Positions 9,331-21,660 are shown, counted from the first letter of the stretch. The stretch is DNA of 64,000 nt from Tetrastigma voinierianum (GCA_016808115.1 JAEQBH010004419.1:62001-126000); one strand, 5' to 3'. Made by a program: numbers and translations. Notes: a model not told the origin generated them from the sequence alone.

Positions 9331-11323
9331 TAGACACCCCAAAACCGGGGTCCGCGACTACCCACAACTCATGACATTCTTCGTGGAATGTCGAAAGGAC
9401 CATTTTTCATTTAAAATCGCGTAGTCTCCTTTGTACGGGGAGCTCTACCCAAATACATAATCTGCAAATACCTGTCCCAAACAGTCCAATATATTCACAA
9501 TATGAATAAGACGGCCACTTGGGCCCATAAACAATACTCATCATACTACAACAACTATATCCAATAGTTTTAAAGGAGTTAATAATTTATTTCTTATACA
9601 ACATATATTAAAATTAGAAAATTTACATGCAGATATCGCCAAGCCAAGCCACAATCCGCTTTTCTTCTAATCTCAGCCTCTAGATTCCAGCCGCCCTCGC
9701 ACGATCCCCGTATCTGCAAATAAAGGGGGTCCCACGACCGGTGAGCTAAAGCCCGCAGGAGAATCGCCCTGAAGGGCTACTCACCACCTACGCAAAGGTA
9801 ATGTTCCAAATAAACACCCATTCAAGCAAAATGCATGATCCTACGGAACTGCTTTGATATGATCACTCGTATCCCGAGTCCTCACGACTCTCACACTCGC
9901 CTAAGCCCCCGTGATGAGAATTCATTATATTATTAGTGGACAACCCTCGACAAATAGAGAGCATATCAATCGGGTCAGTCCGATCATCGATATATTATTT
10001 GTCTGCGGACTACTCCTCCGATGAATATATATCAATCGGGTCATCCGACCTAGCTGATATATTATTTAGCTTGGACTACCCTCTGATCATTTTACATTAT
10101 TGTAATAACCCTCCCGAACCTTTTTCTCTAGACTTAATCATGCACTCACTCCTAAAAACTTGTGGTGTCCCAAGGCATATGGAATGCATGTACGCGCCCA
10201 ATACGCTCTAAACCACATGCAAATATATATACATGGAATATATTTACATAAAAATATATCATACAACATGTTATGAAATTAGCATTTCAAACACCAAAAT
10301 TAGCTCACTGGGCTAATGTTCAAAACACAAGCAATTCGATTCGAATTACTTAACCAACACATACCTACGAAAATATATTCTTGAATATTGTTTCGGGAAT
10401 AGTGAAACCCTCGGTTACTATTCCCGAAAGATCACAAATCAACGGTTCACTTAGTGAACCCGAAATTCACGGCCATTCCCGGCCCAAATTCAATCAAAGC
10501 ATGATTTACACCCAAAACAAACCCTTTTACACCATTTTCAGTCATGGAGCAGCCACGGGCTGCTCCATTTGGTTTCAAAATTTTACCTTAATTCGGTCCC
10601 AATGTTTGGGACCGATCAAACGGCCCCTAATGGCCCCAAACCAACAGAAACATGGAAAAACCCTTAAAAATGGGAATAAAACGCAAGTAGGGAGAAAATC
10701 CTACCTCTTGGAGTTGTCAAAAACTCTCAAACCCGGGTCCACGGTAGCTCGCTCCGCTGTAGAACGTTCTTTTCCTTCTCGCCTCCGTCGAACCAACCCA
10801 GTCCGATCGTCAGACAGAGAAGCACCCTTCTAGAAGCTCTTACAATGGCAGCTACTGATCTTCAAATTGCTCCCCACGTTTTTGCTTTGGTTCATTTAAG
10901 GAGAAGATGCACTATTGGCTATTTTGGTATTTTATGCCTAAATCAAATTCCAAAATGCACATTATGTCCCTCCATTTCCTGTGATTTGATATTTGCAGAC
11001 TACTCGGGCCGCCTATTTCATCATTTCTCTACTCATACCATTTATGGTACATGAGTACATGCTATATGTGCCTTTCGTCGCATCGAAAATCAATTTACGG
11101 CACCCGAACTGCGATGCCTCGAAAAACGTGTAAATTCCGACTGTCTCGGAAAATTACGAAATTTTACGTGCTAACTAGATTTTTCGAGACGATTCCAACT
11201 AAGTGGAACTGCTGGTTGTCTGAGATCTAGAGAATAAATTACGGATTTTGAATCGAAATTACAATTTTGTAATCGAAATTACGATTTGCTCTCATTCCGT
11301 GAATTGAAATTTCGGGTCTTACA
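9331..11323 (-). mobile_element. Solo LTR of family A, minus strand, nested in element B RT
   Basis: The + strand begins TAGACACCCCAAAA, a decayed reverse complement of the A 3' terminus. It ends GGGTCTTACA, the reverse complement of the A start TGTAAGACCC. The length is about 1.99 kb. It contains the reversed minisatellite near 9930-10085 and the reversed hairpin block near 9740-9790. No internal region is attached, so it is a solo LTR. Flanks CCGGC/CGGCT and CGGTT suggest a decayed 5-base target-site duplication. RT sequence of element B lies on both sides. Confidence 0.85.
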
Positions 11324-11575
11324 CGGTTCATTAAATCCAAGAAAGTCGGCTGGGCATTGTGAGTCCGAAGACATCACTAAGAAACTCATAATTTCCATAT
11401 CTCGCCTTCCCTAACTCCGCTGGGAATGTTTGACTCCCTAATCCTTAATTGATGGTACCCCTAATCTCTCAAGCCAATCTTAAAAGAACACTCTGCACCC
11501 CTCGGGAGTTGGATCAAATAGGTCATCAATCCGAGGCAAGGATATTGGTTACCAAGAGGACCTTATTCAACTTTC
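11324..11575 (-). pseudogene. Ty3/gypsy reverse transcriptase core, N-terminal part (element B)
   Basis: Minus-strand reading gives LPRIDDLFD, then (with a frame change) a KI(D/G)LR..GYHQLRIRES segment and a decayed (I)PKTAF region. This is the fingers/palm block of gypsy RT. In-frame stops and frameshifts are present. It is the same gene as 9060-9330, cut by the solo A LTR. The segment from 11575 to 11734, toward the primer site, has no recognisable gag or protease. Confidence 0.8.
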
Positions 11576-11733
11576 GTAGTCTACAAGTACACAACCTCTA
11601 GTTTAGATCCAAGAAGAACTATATTCCAAGAATAAATGGAACATAACTAATTTCAAGGATAAGGTTAGGAAGGTATACAAATGATCGATGAGTTGCACAA
11701 GAATGTACAACCTCAAGGAATTCAGGAACCTAG

Positions 11734-11747
11734 AGCCTGATAATTAA
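11734..11747 (-). other. Degenerate primer-binding site of element B
   Basis: The + strand AGCCTGATAATTA resembles AGCTCTGATACCA, the reversed initiator tRNA-Met primer site. It lies directly beside the 5' LTR of the minus-strand element. It is badly decayed, and position is the main support. Confidence 0.45.
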
Positions 11748-12499
11748 GTCGACAGATCTTAATCTCGATATCTTCCTGTGGTACCCCGTGGTCTCCGCCA
11801 AGGAGTCCCATTAGCCACCCTAGGAATGCACAAAGGGGCCCCACCTAAAAGAGAAGTAAACACTCGCAAGACTATAATACCTCAAATATAGATAACTACG
11901 ACGACCTATCCAAGGGTAGGTCATGCAACCACATCATACATAAAAGGAACTCAAATATTCGTACTATTAACGCGAGCTGCCTCTAAGAATATCGTGGATT
12001 TGTGGGTACAAGTAGAAATGAATAAGTCTAATACAACAAACTCGTATCAGATAAATGTGCCATGGAGAGAGAGGCCACGCCACCCGCGAATAGGCTCCTA
12101 CGAACTCGTCTCGGACAGAAATGATGAAATAATAATGTGAGATAATAAATCTCAAAGGAGTGGCATAGCTTATATGAAAATAACATTTTTATATTTCAAT
12201 AGTTCTCCTCCTCTCAAACCTTCCGTTTCACTCTTGTAAAGTTCCCCTCGTTTAGGAAACATTTCACAAAACCTAACTTTTACCCCAAGTCCAACATATG
12301 CATCATGCTCAACAAATTGAAGTCGTCCCAATGTTAAGAAAACATAATCGAACCGTATACAACATAAAAGCCAAGCACAAAACATGTATAGTCATCAAGG
12401 ATAAAATAACCATGAAATGCACCAAACCATGAGTATTAAAATAGTTATACCACATTTAGAAAATCAACAACGCCCATACCATAAAACTAACGCTGTACC

Positions 12500-12925
12500 G
12501 CACTGGCGTACTCATCCTAAACCGTCGGTAAACCGACTCTCACGCCACCGCGGCAAACCCATAATACCAAACCCGTCGGTCAAAACCGACCTCACGCACC
12601 GGTCAAACCCGTATCACCAAACCGCCGGTCAAACCGACTTCACGTTACTCATGGCAAAACCCCAGACACTAAAAACCGCCGTCAAACCGAATTTTACGCT
12701 ACCTTTGGAAAACCCGTAATACCAAACCGCTTCGCCAACCGACTTCACGCGTACCGTGGCAAACCTAAAATACCAAACCGTCGGAATCAAACCGACCACA
12801 CGGTAATGTGGCAACTAATAAACCGTCGGGGTCAAACCGACCTCACCCAACGCGGGCAACTAATGTTCCGCCGGGTCAAACCGACTCACGGCAACGCGGG
12901 CAACTAATAAACCGCTCATTCTCAT
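12500..12925. repeat. Minisatellite inside family B LTR (copy 2)
   Basis: Same unit as 5025-5465 ('taccaaaccg', 'tcaaaccgac', 'accgcggcaaaccc'), about seven imperfect units. The order of unit variants differs from the other LTR, as expected if the array changes by slippage or unequal exchange. Confidence 0.8.
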
Positions 12926-14341
12926 GTACTCCCTTCCAACAATACCGTATCGTAGAGTCGGTCCACAAATCTCAAGATCCCCCTTTTCTTTTTTACAATA
13001 GTTTTTCAAGATAGTTTACAACCTAAACCATGTACGAAATATCCAAACACCACCGACTCATCCACGAACACAAGAAAACTTCTCAAATAGTTAAATGTTG
13101 ACAAAATTCATGAAATGATAACTTGTTTTATATGAAACCGAAAAATCATGTCTTCGAATGTAACCAACCATCTGATCAAAACAATATATATATGTAAAGT
13201 ATTTAATCACAATAGATATATCAACACAATACCCCAAATCATTTAAAACATATAAACCACTACAAACTATAGACGCCGCCCCGCCCCAGATCGTCTCCTA
13301 CTCCCGGCGTGAGTGCCCTCGTAATATAGATAAAACTCGCTTTAGGGCTCTTAATAACTGAACCAACAACCTAGATGCCCCGAAGGCCTTAGAATAACTG
13401 TTAGAACTAAGAACCATCCAAATTGGACTCGAATGTGTCCACTACACAAGCAGCTCCTATAGGCCCGATACCTAAAATTGGGGCTTTTCACCCGAAGCTA
13501 ATTTCTCGAAATCAACCGTCCACACTCAAAAACATCCAATTTCACTAATACAACTTCAATTTTGTCCAATTTGACCAATCGATACTCTATTTCAGCTCGA
13601 CTTCTGTGAATTAACACCAAACAACCTAAAAATGGAAAACTAACCAAACGACGCCTAAAATTTACAAACCATATCAACGGGAAGCCCAAGAGACCAGGAA
13701 TTCATTGGTACCCATTACCTTGGCCCAACATCATGGTGACCGAAACCCGATCTAAGCTTCGACCACTGGCTGCTTGTAATCCCCAAACTGGCAATCACAA
13801 AGTAACCACGAGATGAGTCTGCCAATAACCAAAATGGTGGAAAGGAGCTGCGTGGCCTGAAGTGGCCTAAAAATGGTCGGAAATCACAAAACCTCAGTGA
13901 GAAAACTGGCAGTCACTGGGCTTCGTTCGCCGATCAGATCCCGGCTGTCCAAGGGCGGTCACGTGTGGAAATTTTACGGTCGGCATCGTCTGGCGGTGGC
14001 GCACCTCATGGTCTGCGCGTGTAGCTGTTGGTTGGCCGGAGGTGCCTCCTCTGGTTCCATCTTCCACGACGCGCAGGTGGCTACTCTACCAAAATGGTGC
14101 CCCAGCTCGAGAGTTTTCTTAGGCTTCGGGGTTCAAAAAGTGTCTTTGAGGCCAGGTTTCATTTGGAATCCTAAACTATGTTTATATAGTGTCTTAGGTC
14201 AATTTCAAAATCCCTACTTAATTAGACACCGATAAAGTGCTACCGGTCGAACTTAATAGTCGTAATCCTTATCCGTAAGTCGGATTGTGACGTCTCACTG
14301 CCTATGAACTCGTATCGACGAGGCCTACGAAATAAAAGGCC

Positions 14342-14455
14342 TAGTCAACCCAAAATTATTCATCTTTTGAAAAAGTCAACTTTGGTCAACCCACTCAAGT
14401 GTTGGTCAAACCTAGTCAACTTTGGTCAAACTTAATCGCTTGGTCAAACATCGCT
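14342..14455 (-). promoter_or_regulatory. W-box cluster at the sense start of family B LTR (copy 2)
   Basis: Again five or six (A/G)GTCAA words in about 110 bases, in the same arrangement as at 6858-6965. On the sense strand they are TTGAC(C/T) WRKY-type sites in U3. The cluster persists although the LTRs have diverged by many indels. Confidence 0.55.
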
Positions 14456-14490
14456 TTCAAACTTGTATTATTTGGTACCGGTCATTAAGA

Positions 14491-15278
14491 TATAGCATGT
14501 ACTCATTTACCATAAGTGGTATGAGTAGAGAAAATGATGAAATGGACGCCGAGGTAGTGCCGAATATCAAATCTGAAAAGTGGATAATGTAATTTTTGAA
14601 TGTTAATAGCTAGATGCCAAATTAGAGAATAGTGTTTCATCTCTCCCACTTTAAACAAGCCAAACGTGACTTCAAACCTGTTGAGATGCAAGAGGCGTGG
14701 AGGACCAAAAATGGTGATTCTGCAGAGAGTCTCCGACTCTCCTGTAATGTCGATCTGACCGCTGGATTTCGACTGGAGCGCGGGGAAACGCTCCACGCGG
14801 AGCAAAGGCCGCTATGGACCCCGTTTCATAGTTTTTTTGACAACCCAAGAGGTAGGATTTTCTCCCTACTTGTGTTTTATTCCCCATTTTTAAGGGTTTT
14901 ACGATGTTCTGCTTAGTTTGAGGCCGTGAGGGTTGCTTTTGATCGGGGTCCCAAAACATGGGACCAATTGTGGAATTTCTTGGGATTTGGGATGGCCGTG
15001 ACTCATCGTAATCAGCGTGGGTCAAGCCAGGAAATTGGCATTAAAAATGCATGTTTCGAGATGATAAAGGCCGAATGAGGTCGTTAGACTCCGCCTCAAA
15101 AATACAACTAATTGATAAAATTCTTTGGAGAAATATGGAGGCCTCGTGGTCGCTTCCACCGATTTCGGTGTGGAAATCGCATTTGTGTGTTGATGTGTGT
15201 ATTGATTGATTGAGGCCGGAAATGGTCGTGGAAACCGGTGGTTCACTAAGTGAACCGAAGATTTGTGGATTTTTCGGG
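14491..15278 (+). repeat. Family A LTR fragment (outer LTR, part 2 of 3)
   Basis: This continues the A LTR interrupted at 4236: 'atgtactcatttaccataagtggtatgagtag', then the segment ending 'gtggttcactaagtgaaccgaagatttgtgg'. It is interrupted at 15278 by a solo LTR of its own family. TCGGG occurs on both sides (15274-15278 and 17380-17384). Confidence 0.85.
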
Positions 15279-17379
15279 TGTAAGACCTTAGAATTCCACT
15301 GAATAAGGGCAAAATAGTAATTTTGATTACTAAATTGTAATTTTGCTAAAAATCCGTAATTAATCTTCTTGATCTCTATGACGAAACGGATTTGTACCGT
15401 TGGAATCTTCAAAATCTAGTTAGCACATAAAATTTACAATTTCGAGACACGGAAAGCTCAGACGCTTTTCGAGGCACGCGGCTCAAGCTGGGAATCGATT
15501 TTGGCGAAGAAAGGCACATAGCATGTACTCATGTACCATAAGTGATATGAGGTAGAGAAATAATGAAATTGATCACCGAGGGAAAGTCATAATGACTGCA
15601 AAGAGTGGACGTAAATGTCATTTTTGGAATGTTAATGAGCTAAATGACAAAGAGCAATATGTCATTATCTTCCTCAAATGGGAGACAAAAACGTGAATTC
15701 ATTTTTCAGATGCAGTGGGCTTCAATGGAGTTTCTAGAGAGAGAAGGCCCTTCTCTCTCTCAGGAAGACGCTGACGGACCGTTGGATTTCGACTTTATAA
15801 GAAGGGAAAACTGCTCTACAGAATATGCTACTGCACCCCGGTTTGCGTAGTTTTGACAACTCCAAGAGGTAGGATTTTCTCTCTACTTGAGTTTTTACTC
15901 CCATTTAAATGTTTTACAAATGTTTCGGTTGAATGAGGCCTGAGGGGTCGTTGATCGGGTCCCAAAATCCTCAGGGACTCAATTTATAGAAATTCGAAGT
16001 GGAGCACCCTGACCGCCTCCACGGTCGTATTAGGGGTCGCTTTTAGTGCATTTTGTCTATTTGTGTATTAGATGCTTGTTTTGTATGCATTGGGCCGGAA
16101 TGGTTTGATTGCGGGGTTCACAAGGTAACCAGCTTGATTTGTGATTCTTCTAAATAGTAACCGAGGGTTTGGCTTATTCTCGAAATAGTGTTCTAAGAAT
16201 ATATTTTGAAATTATGTGTTTGGTTGGCAATTCGACCTAATTGCTTGTGTTTGAAATTATTAGCCCAAGAGAGCTAATTTTGATGTGTGAATGATGATTT
16301 ACATAACATGTTTGTGTGGATTTAATTTTATGCGAGTATATTCATGTTTATATTTGCATGTGATTGGGATCGACCGAACTGCATACATGTATTCCATATG
16401 CACTGGAACATCCTAGGAATATAGGAGTTAGTGCATGAGACGAGTCTAGAGTAGCATAAAGTCTGAGGGTAGCTTAAAATGTAGATTATCAGAGGGTAGT
16501 CCAAATCAATATATCAACCGGGCTCGATGCCCAGCTTGATATTTATTCATCTGAGGGTAAACACAAATTGGGGCCATTATAATTAACCGCCTGAGCGGTC
16601 TCGCTGATATTTATTCATCGGAGGGTAGTCCACAAACTAAATAATATATCAACCGCCGGAGCGGCCCGCTTGATATTTATTCTCTTCGGAGGGTAGTCCA
16701 CAACATAATATATATCAATCGTCTGAGCTGTTTCAATTGATATATATATTCATCTGGAGGGTTGTCCACTAATAATATAATAATTCTCTATAATGAGGCT
16801 TAGGCGAGTGTGAGAGAGCCTGGTGAGGACTCGACTGAAGTTATCACTGCGTAGACATTCAAGTAGGATCATGCATTTGCTTGAATGTGTGTTTACTTTT
16901 GGAACATTGCACCGCACTCGGGTGGTGAGTAGCCCACTTGTGGCGATTCTCCTCCTACCGAGCTTTAGCTCATCCCGCTGGATCCCCCTTTTACGTGCAA
17001 TGTGGAGCGTGCGAGGGAGATCTGTCATTCTGAAGTCAGATAGAAGAAAGCCGAAGCCAGGGTTTTTAATGTATACATGTATTAGAATTCTCTAATTTTA
17101 ATGTATGTATTGTATAAGAGTAAAACATATTAACTCTTGTAACTATTGGGTATATAGTTGATTCATGAATGCGATGTATGTAGAGTAATCGTTATAGGTC
17201 TATGGCCATATTGGATATATATTGCATATATTGACCGTTTGGGACAGTACGCAGAATTACTGCAGAGCTCCCGCACAAAGGAGACGCCTGATTTAAAGTG
17301 GCGTCGGCAAATGACTCTCCACTCTTGTATTCCGTAGGTTGACGGGTAGTCAACGGACCCCCGGGTTTGGGGCGTCACA
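15279..17379 (+). mobile_element. Solo LTR of family A with perfect TSD
   Basis: It runs from TGTAAGACCTTAG to GGGGCGTCACA, 2101 bases, flanked by TCGGG on both sides. It is the cleanest solo LTR of the family here. It contains about five minisatellite units (16480-16790), the hairpin block (about 16918-16995) and the 'acatgtattagaatt' stretch. It sits in another A LTR, so family A has inserted into itself. Confidence 0.92.
16480..16790. repeat. Minisatellite in family A LTR (solo copy)
   Basis: Imperfect units of about 70-80 bases built on 'gagggtagtccacaaac', 'atatatcaaccg' and 'gcttgatatttattc'. Each unit can pair its TATATCAA word with the following TTGATAT(A), so the array is a string of short hairpins. 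The array is long here, at 17705-17950 and (reversed) at 9930-10085. It is reduced to about one unit in the LTRs at 34777 and 39451. Confidence 0.85.
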
Positions 17380-18510
17380 TCGGGAATAGTAACCGAGGGT
17401 TTTACTATTCCCGAAATAGTGTTCTAAGAATGTAAATACGTGAAATTATGTGTTTGGTTAAGTAATTCGAATCGAATTGCTTGTGTTTGAACATTAGCCC
17501 AAGTGAGCTAATTTTTGGTGTGTGTGAAATGATAAAATCATAACATGTTGTATGATTTGTTTCATGTAAATATATTCATGTTATATATTTGCATGTGATT
17601 ATACCGTGTGAATGGAACCGGCATACATGCATTCCATATGCACTTGTGGACACCCTAGGATTATGAGTGAGTGCATGAATTAAGTCTGCAGAGAAAAAGG
17701 TTCGAGGGTAGTCTAAAATGTTAATCATCTGAGGGTAGTCCAAACTAAATAATATATCAACCGGCCGGAGCGGCCCATTTGATATTTATTCATCTGGAGG
17801 GGTATCCACTAAACAAATAATATATCAACTGGCCGGAGCGGCCCACTGATATTTATTCTTCGAGGGTAGTCCACAAACAAATAATATATATCAATCGGGC
17901 CGGAGGCGCCTAAATTGATATATATTCATCGGAGGGTTGCCCACTAATAACACAATAATTCTAAGGCAAGGCTTAGGCGAGTGAGAGAGCTCCGTGAGGA
18001 CTCCTGATCCGAGTTGGTCATGTAGACATTCAAGTAGGATCATGCATTTGCTTGAATGGGCTTAAATTGAAATATCAGACGCACCTCTTAGTGGTGAGTA
18101 GCCCACTTAGAGCTTATCTCCCATCGAGCTTTAGCTCACCCGCCGTGGGATCCCCTTTTCATGTAATGTGAGCTGAAGACTGGTCATCCTTGAGGGTTGA
18201 TAAGAAGAAAGCCGGGTGTGGCTTTGATGATATTTACATGTATTAGAATTTGAGTATTTTAATATATGTCGATAAGAGTAAAACATTTGAACTCTTGAAA
18301 CTATTGGATATAGTTCTGATATATGTGTTGAAAGACATTTGATGTACCCAAGGGTCAGATTGGATATATATATTGCATATATTGTTGATTGGGACAGGTT
18401 TATACAGGCTTTGTATTTGGGTAGAGCTCCCCGTACAAAGGAGATCATCGATTTTCTAAAGTGGCGCCCAACCCGACTCCACTTTGTATTCATGCTGATG
18501 TGTAGTCAAT
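17380..18510 (+). repeat. Family A LTR fragment (outer LTR, part 3 of 3)
   Basis: This resumes after the solo LTR with 'gaatagtaaccgagg', carries its own minisatellite (17705-17950) and hairpin block (about 18090-18160), and fades at about 18510 after 'gtgtagtcaa'. The expected GGGGCGTCACA terminus is missing. The junction with the F-element sequence is therefore a truncation, not a clean insertion edge. Confidence 0.8.
17705..17950. repeat. Minisatellite in outer family A LTR
   Basis: About four units of the A LTR minisatellite, with 'atatatcaaccggccggagcgg' type words followed by 'tgatatttattc' and 'gagggtagtcca'. Unit boundaries vary by small indels. Confidence 0.8.
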
Positions 18511-18529
18511 TGAATTTTGCTTCACTACA

Positions 18530-20612
18530 ATAATATCTAGACATTAATGTTACTTAAAATTGAATGTAATAAATCCATTAATTTAATTTAAAATTATCTT
18601 TAAATATGAGTATTGCCGACATTGGGTCGTACAACTTCATTAAAATTGAAATTATTTTAGATCCAATTCCATAAAAATTCCCATGTTTGCTCAGTCAGTA
18701 CATAATTTCATTTTATTATTTGATCCTTACGGAGCCCACATGTTTCAAGTTAATTTTAACATGCACCGTCTAAATATTTTACATTAATTTAGGTTTTCCA
18801 TAATACAATAATATTATATAGACATTAATGTTACTAAAATTGAATGTGATAACCATTAATTTAATTTCTAAATTATCTTTAATATCTTAGTATACGACGT
18901 TGGTTCGTAAAATCTCATTAAAATTTTGAAATTATTTTAGTTCCAATCTCATAAAATCCGATCATGTTTATCTGTTGAGGCATTACATAATTATTTTATT
19001 ATTGGATCCTTAATGGAGTCCACATGTTTCAAATTAATAAAATTAATTTTAACATGCACCATTCAATATTTTACATTAATTTATTAGGTTTTCCATAATA
19101 ATAATATCTAGACATTAATGTTGCTAAAATTGAATGTGATAACTATTAATTTAATTTCAAAATTATCTTTTCTTAGTATTATCGACATTGGGTTGTACAA
19201 TCTTATTAAAAATTTGAAATTATTTTAGTTCCAATCCCATAAAATTCGATCATGTCATTTTATTATTTGACTTAATGAGCTCCGTGAGGTTTCAAATTAA
19301 TTAAAATTAATTTTAACTCTTCACTCATTCAATATTTTACATTAATTCAACTAAATACTTTCATAATAATATTATCTAGACAAAAACAAATATCATTATG
19401 CATACGTATATATCACATGATGAAATTATATGGCACCACTTATTCTAAGTAGCATGGCAAGTATACATCATATGTTATATCTATATAAAACAATTATAAG
19501 CAAAGAATAAATAATGGGTCTCTTAATCCATGGTTTCCTAGAAGAAGAAAAAAAAATAACAGTCTTAATGTGGCCAAGAACCCTAACTCTGATATCTAGC
19601 CCCGTAATCCATCTTTCCATCGTGTCTTGAAATTCTTGAATTGTGGATTAAGTTAGAATTGATTTTTGTGGTTTTTAAGCCCAAAAACATTAAAACTTTA
19701 ACTAGTCCTCATAAGCCAGCACACCAAATCGTGGACAATCACTGCATACAACTTTGGTCAACAATGTATATTATGCGGAAGGTATATCACCACATGAGGA
19801 ACCAACTAGCCAACATTTGTCCACCCGACGCCGCCTAAGCCCCCCCACGCATCGCTAAAATCAAAGCAAAATCGTTTGTCGTGTACACCGCACAAAGCTT
19901 GAACATCATGAAATTTTATGTGGATAGAACAACACTTAAGGAACATACTGGTCAAATTCCGCCCAACCGGTGACTACACACCCTAAGCAACGCCTCGCCA
20001 AAACTAAAATCATCGCCATTCACCGCACGTACCTTGGACACGAAATTTTATAAGGAGGTAGACCACGAAGAAAGGGATTAGCTGGCCAAATTTGATTCCA
20101 ATCCAAGCTAGCATCGCGCCCCATGCACCTTAAGCTGCTGCGTGAGTCCTAGTCTCAACCGCTTTATGCGACACGTGTGGGCACGTGCTCTGCCCTCCAA
20201 TGACCCTCTTCCTCCTCCCACTCGACCTCCTTTGCGTCCCTTACATGATTCTGGTGTTGGTTTGCCAAATCATGGCTTCGATCTACACGAAAAACGATGA
20301 CCAATAACATGCAACAATTTCTTTGATACTTATTATATAATTATCCAATAAATCCGAATTTACATAGAATTATCCAATAAATAAATAAATAAATCAATGA
20401 GGAATACCTAATCTTATGATTAGCCTCCAAGTTACATAAAAAAAAAAAAAAATACAATCAAATTTCTACCATGGATTAAGGCCAAAATAAAACATTCATT
20501 CATAAGTAAAATATAAATAAATATGAAATATAAAACTGAATAGTATATCTAATTAGATCAAATATACATGTAAAAATATAATGATTCTGGGCTTACTCAC
20601 ACATTGATTCAA
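18530..20612 (-). mobile_element. Internal region of element F (copy 1), non-coding
   Basis: Sequence downstream, on the minus strand, of the F primer site at 20617-20628. It starts at the broken end of the A LTR and contains three AT-rich tandem units (18535-19395) and an AT-rich stretch with a poly-A run near 20443. I find no gag, protease, RT or integrase motif. The second F LTR is not visible. The same sequence recurs at 47780-52128, where a solo A LTR interrupts it. It is a truncated or non-autonomous LTR element. Confidence 0.6.
18535..19395. repeat. Tandem repeat of about 285-bp units (copy 1)
   Basis: Three units start with 'acattaatgtta/gct' at 18541, 18822 and 19112. Each continues with 'aattgaatgt', 'cattaatttaattt', 'aaattattttagttcca' and 'ggtttcaaattaatt'. 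A fourth copy is only a stub. The homologous array is at about 47810-48670. Confidence 0.8.
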
Positions 20613-20616
20613 TCCA

Positions 20617-20628
20617 GCTCTGATACTA
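20617..20628 (-). other. Primer-binding site of element F (copy 1)
   Basis: The + strand GCTCTGATACTA, then AT, then TGTTGGGACT. On the minus strand this reads an LTR ending in CCCAACA, two bases, then TAGTATCAGAGC, an initiator tRNA-Met primer site with one change. Copy 2 has GCTCGATACTA at 52129-52139. Confidence 0.75.
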
Positions 20629-20630
20629 AT

Positions 20631-20864
20631 TGTTGGGACTGGGCCGTATAACGGAAGCCCGGATCATGATTGGATAAGATATGTGATACACTAATGTTAT
20701 CAAAGCTTAGGTTTACTTTGCAAGAACCCTCGTGCGAACCTTTCAAGCTATTCTAATTGCTACAAATCTAGGTAAAGGCACGAATCGCAGAGACTAAAGG
20801 AAAGAACACCCACGTATGTGTGTAAAGACCCATATGGAGAATATATCAAGGTCCTAAGGAAATG
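20631..20864 (-). repeat. Element F LTR (copy 1), part beside primer site
   Basis: Begins TGTTGGGACTGGG next to the primer site and is interrupted at 20864 by element D. The rest is at 29191-29613. Together they give about 657 bases, against about 663 in the uninterrupted copy at 52142-52804, which serves as the empty site. Confidence 0.75.
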
Positions 20865-21344
20865 TGACACACTTCACCCCTTACCGGGGCGGTAGCGTAC
20901 GCACCACGTAAACCCCTGTACCGCTACCCATAACGACTAGAATCCCCCGTGGAAGCCGGTCGCATTGCTTGCTTAAACCTCCTATAAAATTTTCTTTATT
21001 TATAACTTAGACGGTAAAATCTAGCAGAGGAAAAACTTCGCAAAGATGACGGGGCCGCATAGTCTAATTCCAAATCTCGTATACATCCAATTTACACTAT
21101 ATCCAAAATAGTGCAACCAAGATACCATCACATTCTATCACACTAACCATGTACATACATATGTTCCATATACAAATTCAAAGTATGTTCTACAAAATAT
21201 TACTAATACACAAAGACTTAAACTGATGTCAGACTACAACTTAGCTGTGCTCCGGCCTTAGCACTGCACCTGGAAAAAATAGTTTTAAAATGGAAACTAA
21301 TGAGCTAAACGAGCCTGAGGTGCTTTATAAAAGGTTTTTTCCGA

Positions 21345-21660
21345 AACATCTTAAAATGTAAAACTCTCTTTTACAATTATTTTCCAGAAGCCTTTCTTTG
21401 TTTCATATTCGCTTTAAAAGTTTTCTGTAAACTTTTCGCTTGCTTGCTTTAAAAGTTTTCAAAACTTTTCGCTTGTTTGGCTTTATTTTGCTTTTCTTTA
21501 AAAGCTTGTAAAACTCTTATTTCTGCTTGCTTAGAAGTTTATAAAACTTTATACTTTTTCTTTCTTGTTTGCTTTATCGTGCTTGAAAAGTTCTTAAAAC
21601 TCTTCATACAAACATTTGCTTTAAAAAGTTTCTCAAACTTTTTCTATAAAAATGGAGCTG
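21345..21660. repeat. AAAAGTTTT/AAAACTTTT hairpin array in family D LTR
   Basis: Five or six tandem imperfect units joined by TTGCTTGCTT words. Each has an AAAGTTT-type arm followed after a few bases by an AAACTTT-type arm. Homologous arrays lie at 26650-26970 and 45010-45300. Confidence 0.75.

Larger units (their letters stand above)
4237..14490 (-). mobile_element. Ty3/gypsy chromovirus-like element B with two LTRs, decayed
   Basis: Minus-strand element flanked by a perfect TATAG target-site duplication. From 5' to 3' on the minus strand it has: 5' LTR (14490-11750), degenerate tRNA-Met primer site (about 11746-11734), RT core (11575-11324), a nested solo A LTR, the second part of RT (9330-9060), an unrelated AT-rich insertion (about 9055-7510), integrase C-terminus and chromodomain (7500-7030), polypurine tract (about 7016-7006) and 3' LTR (7000-4237). 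Gag, protease, RNase H and the integrase core are not recognisable and seem deleted. The chromodomain after a GPF/Y-type integrase end places it among chromoviruses. The lineage (Tekay/Del-like) is a guess. Confidence 0.8.
11750..14490 (-). repeat. Family B LTR (5' LTR, minus strand)
   Basis: The length is about 2.74 kb, collinear with 4237-7000. The first bases (GACAGATCTTAATC) are a decayed form of TGACAGGACCCGACC. The far end reads GGTCATTAAGA in place of GGTCATTACA, followed by the TATAG duplication. It carries its own minisatellite and W-box cluster. The two LTRs differ by many small indels, so the insertion is old or the sequence is noisy. Confidence 0.85.

Noticed and set aside
10381..10833. 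150-codon + strand frame
   Set aside because: Runs antisense through the solo A LTR at 9331-11323 and is not conserved in the other A LTRs.
15041..15412. Minus-strand frames of 96-123 codons
   Set aside because: Span the junction of two A LTRs. Other A LTR copies do not keep the frame.
16480..17950. Possible CRISPR-like array
   Set aside because: Repeats are imperfect, adjacent and lack distinct unique spacers. They are LTR minisatellites in a plant genome.
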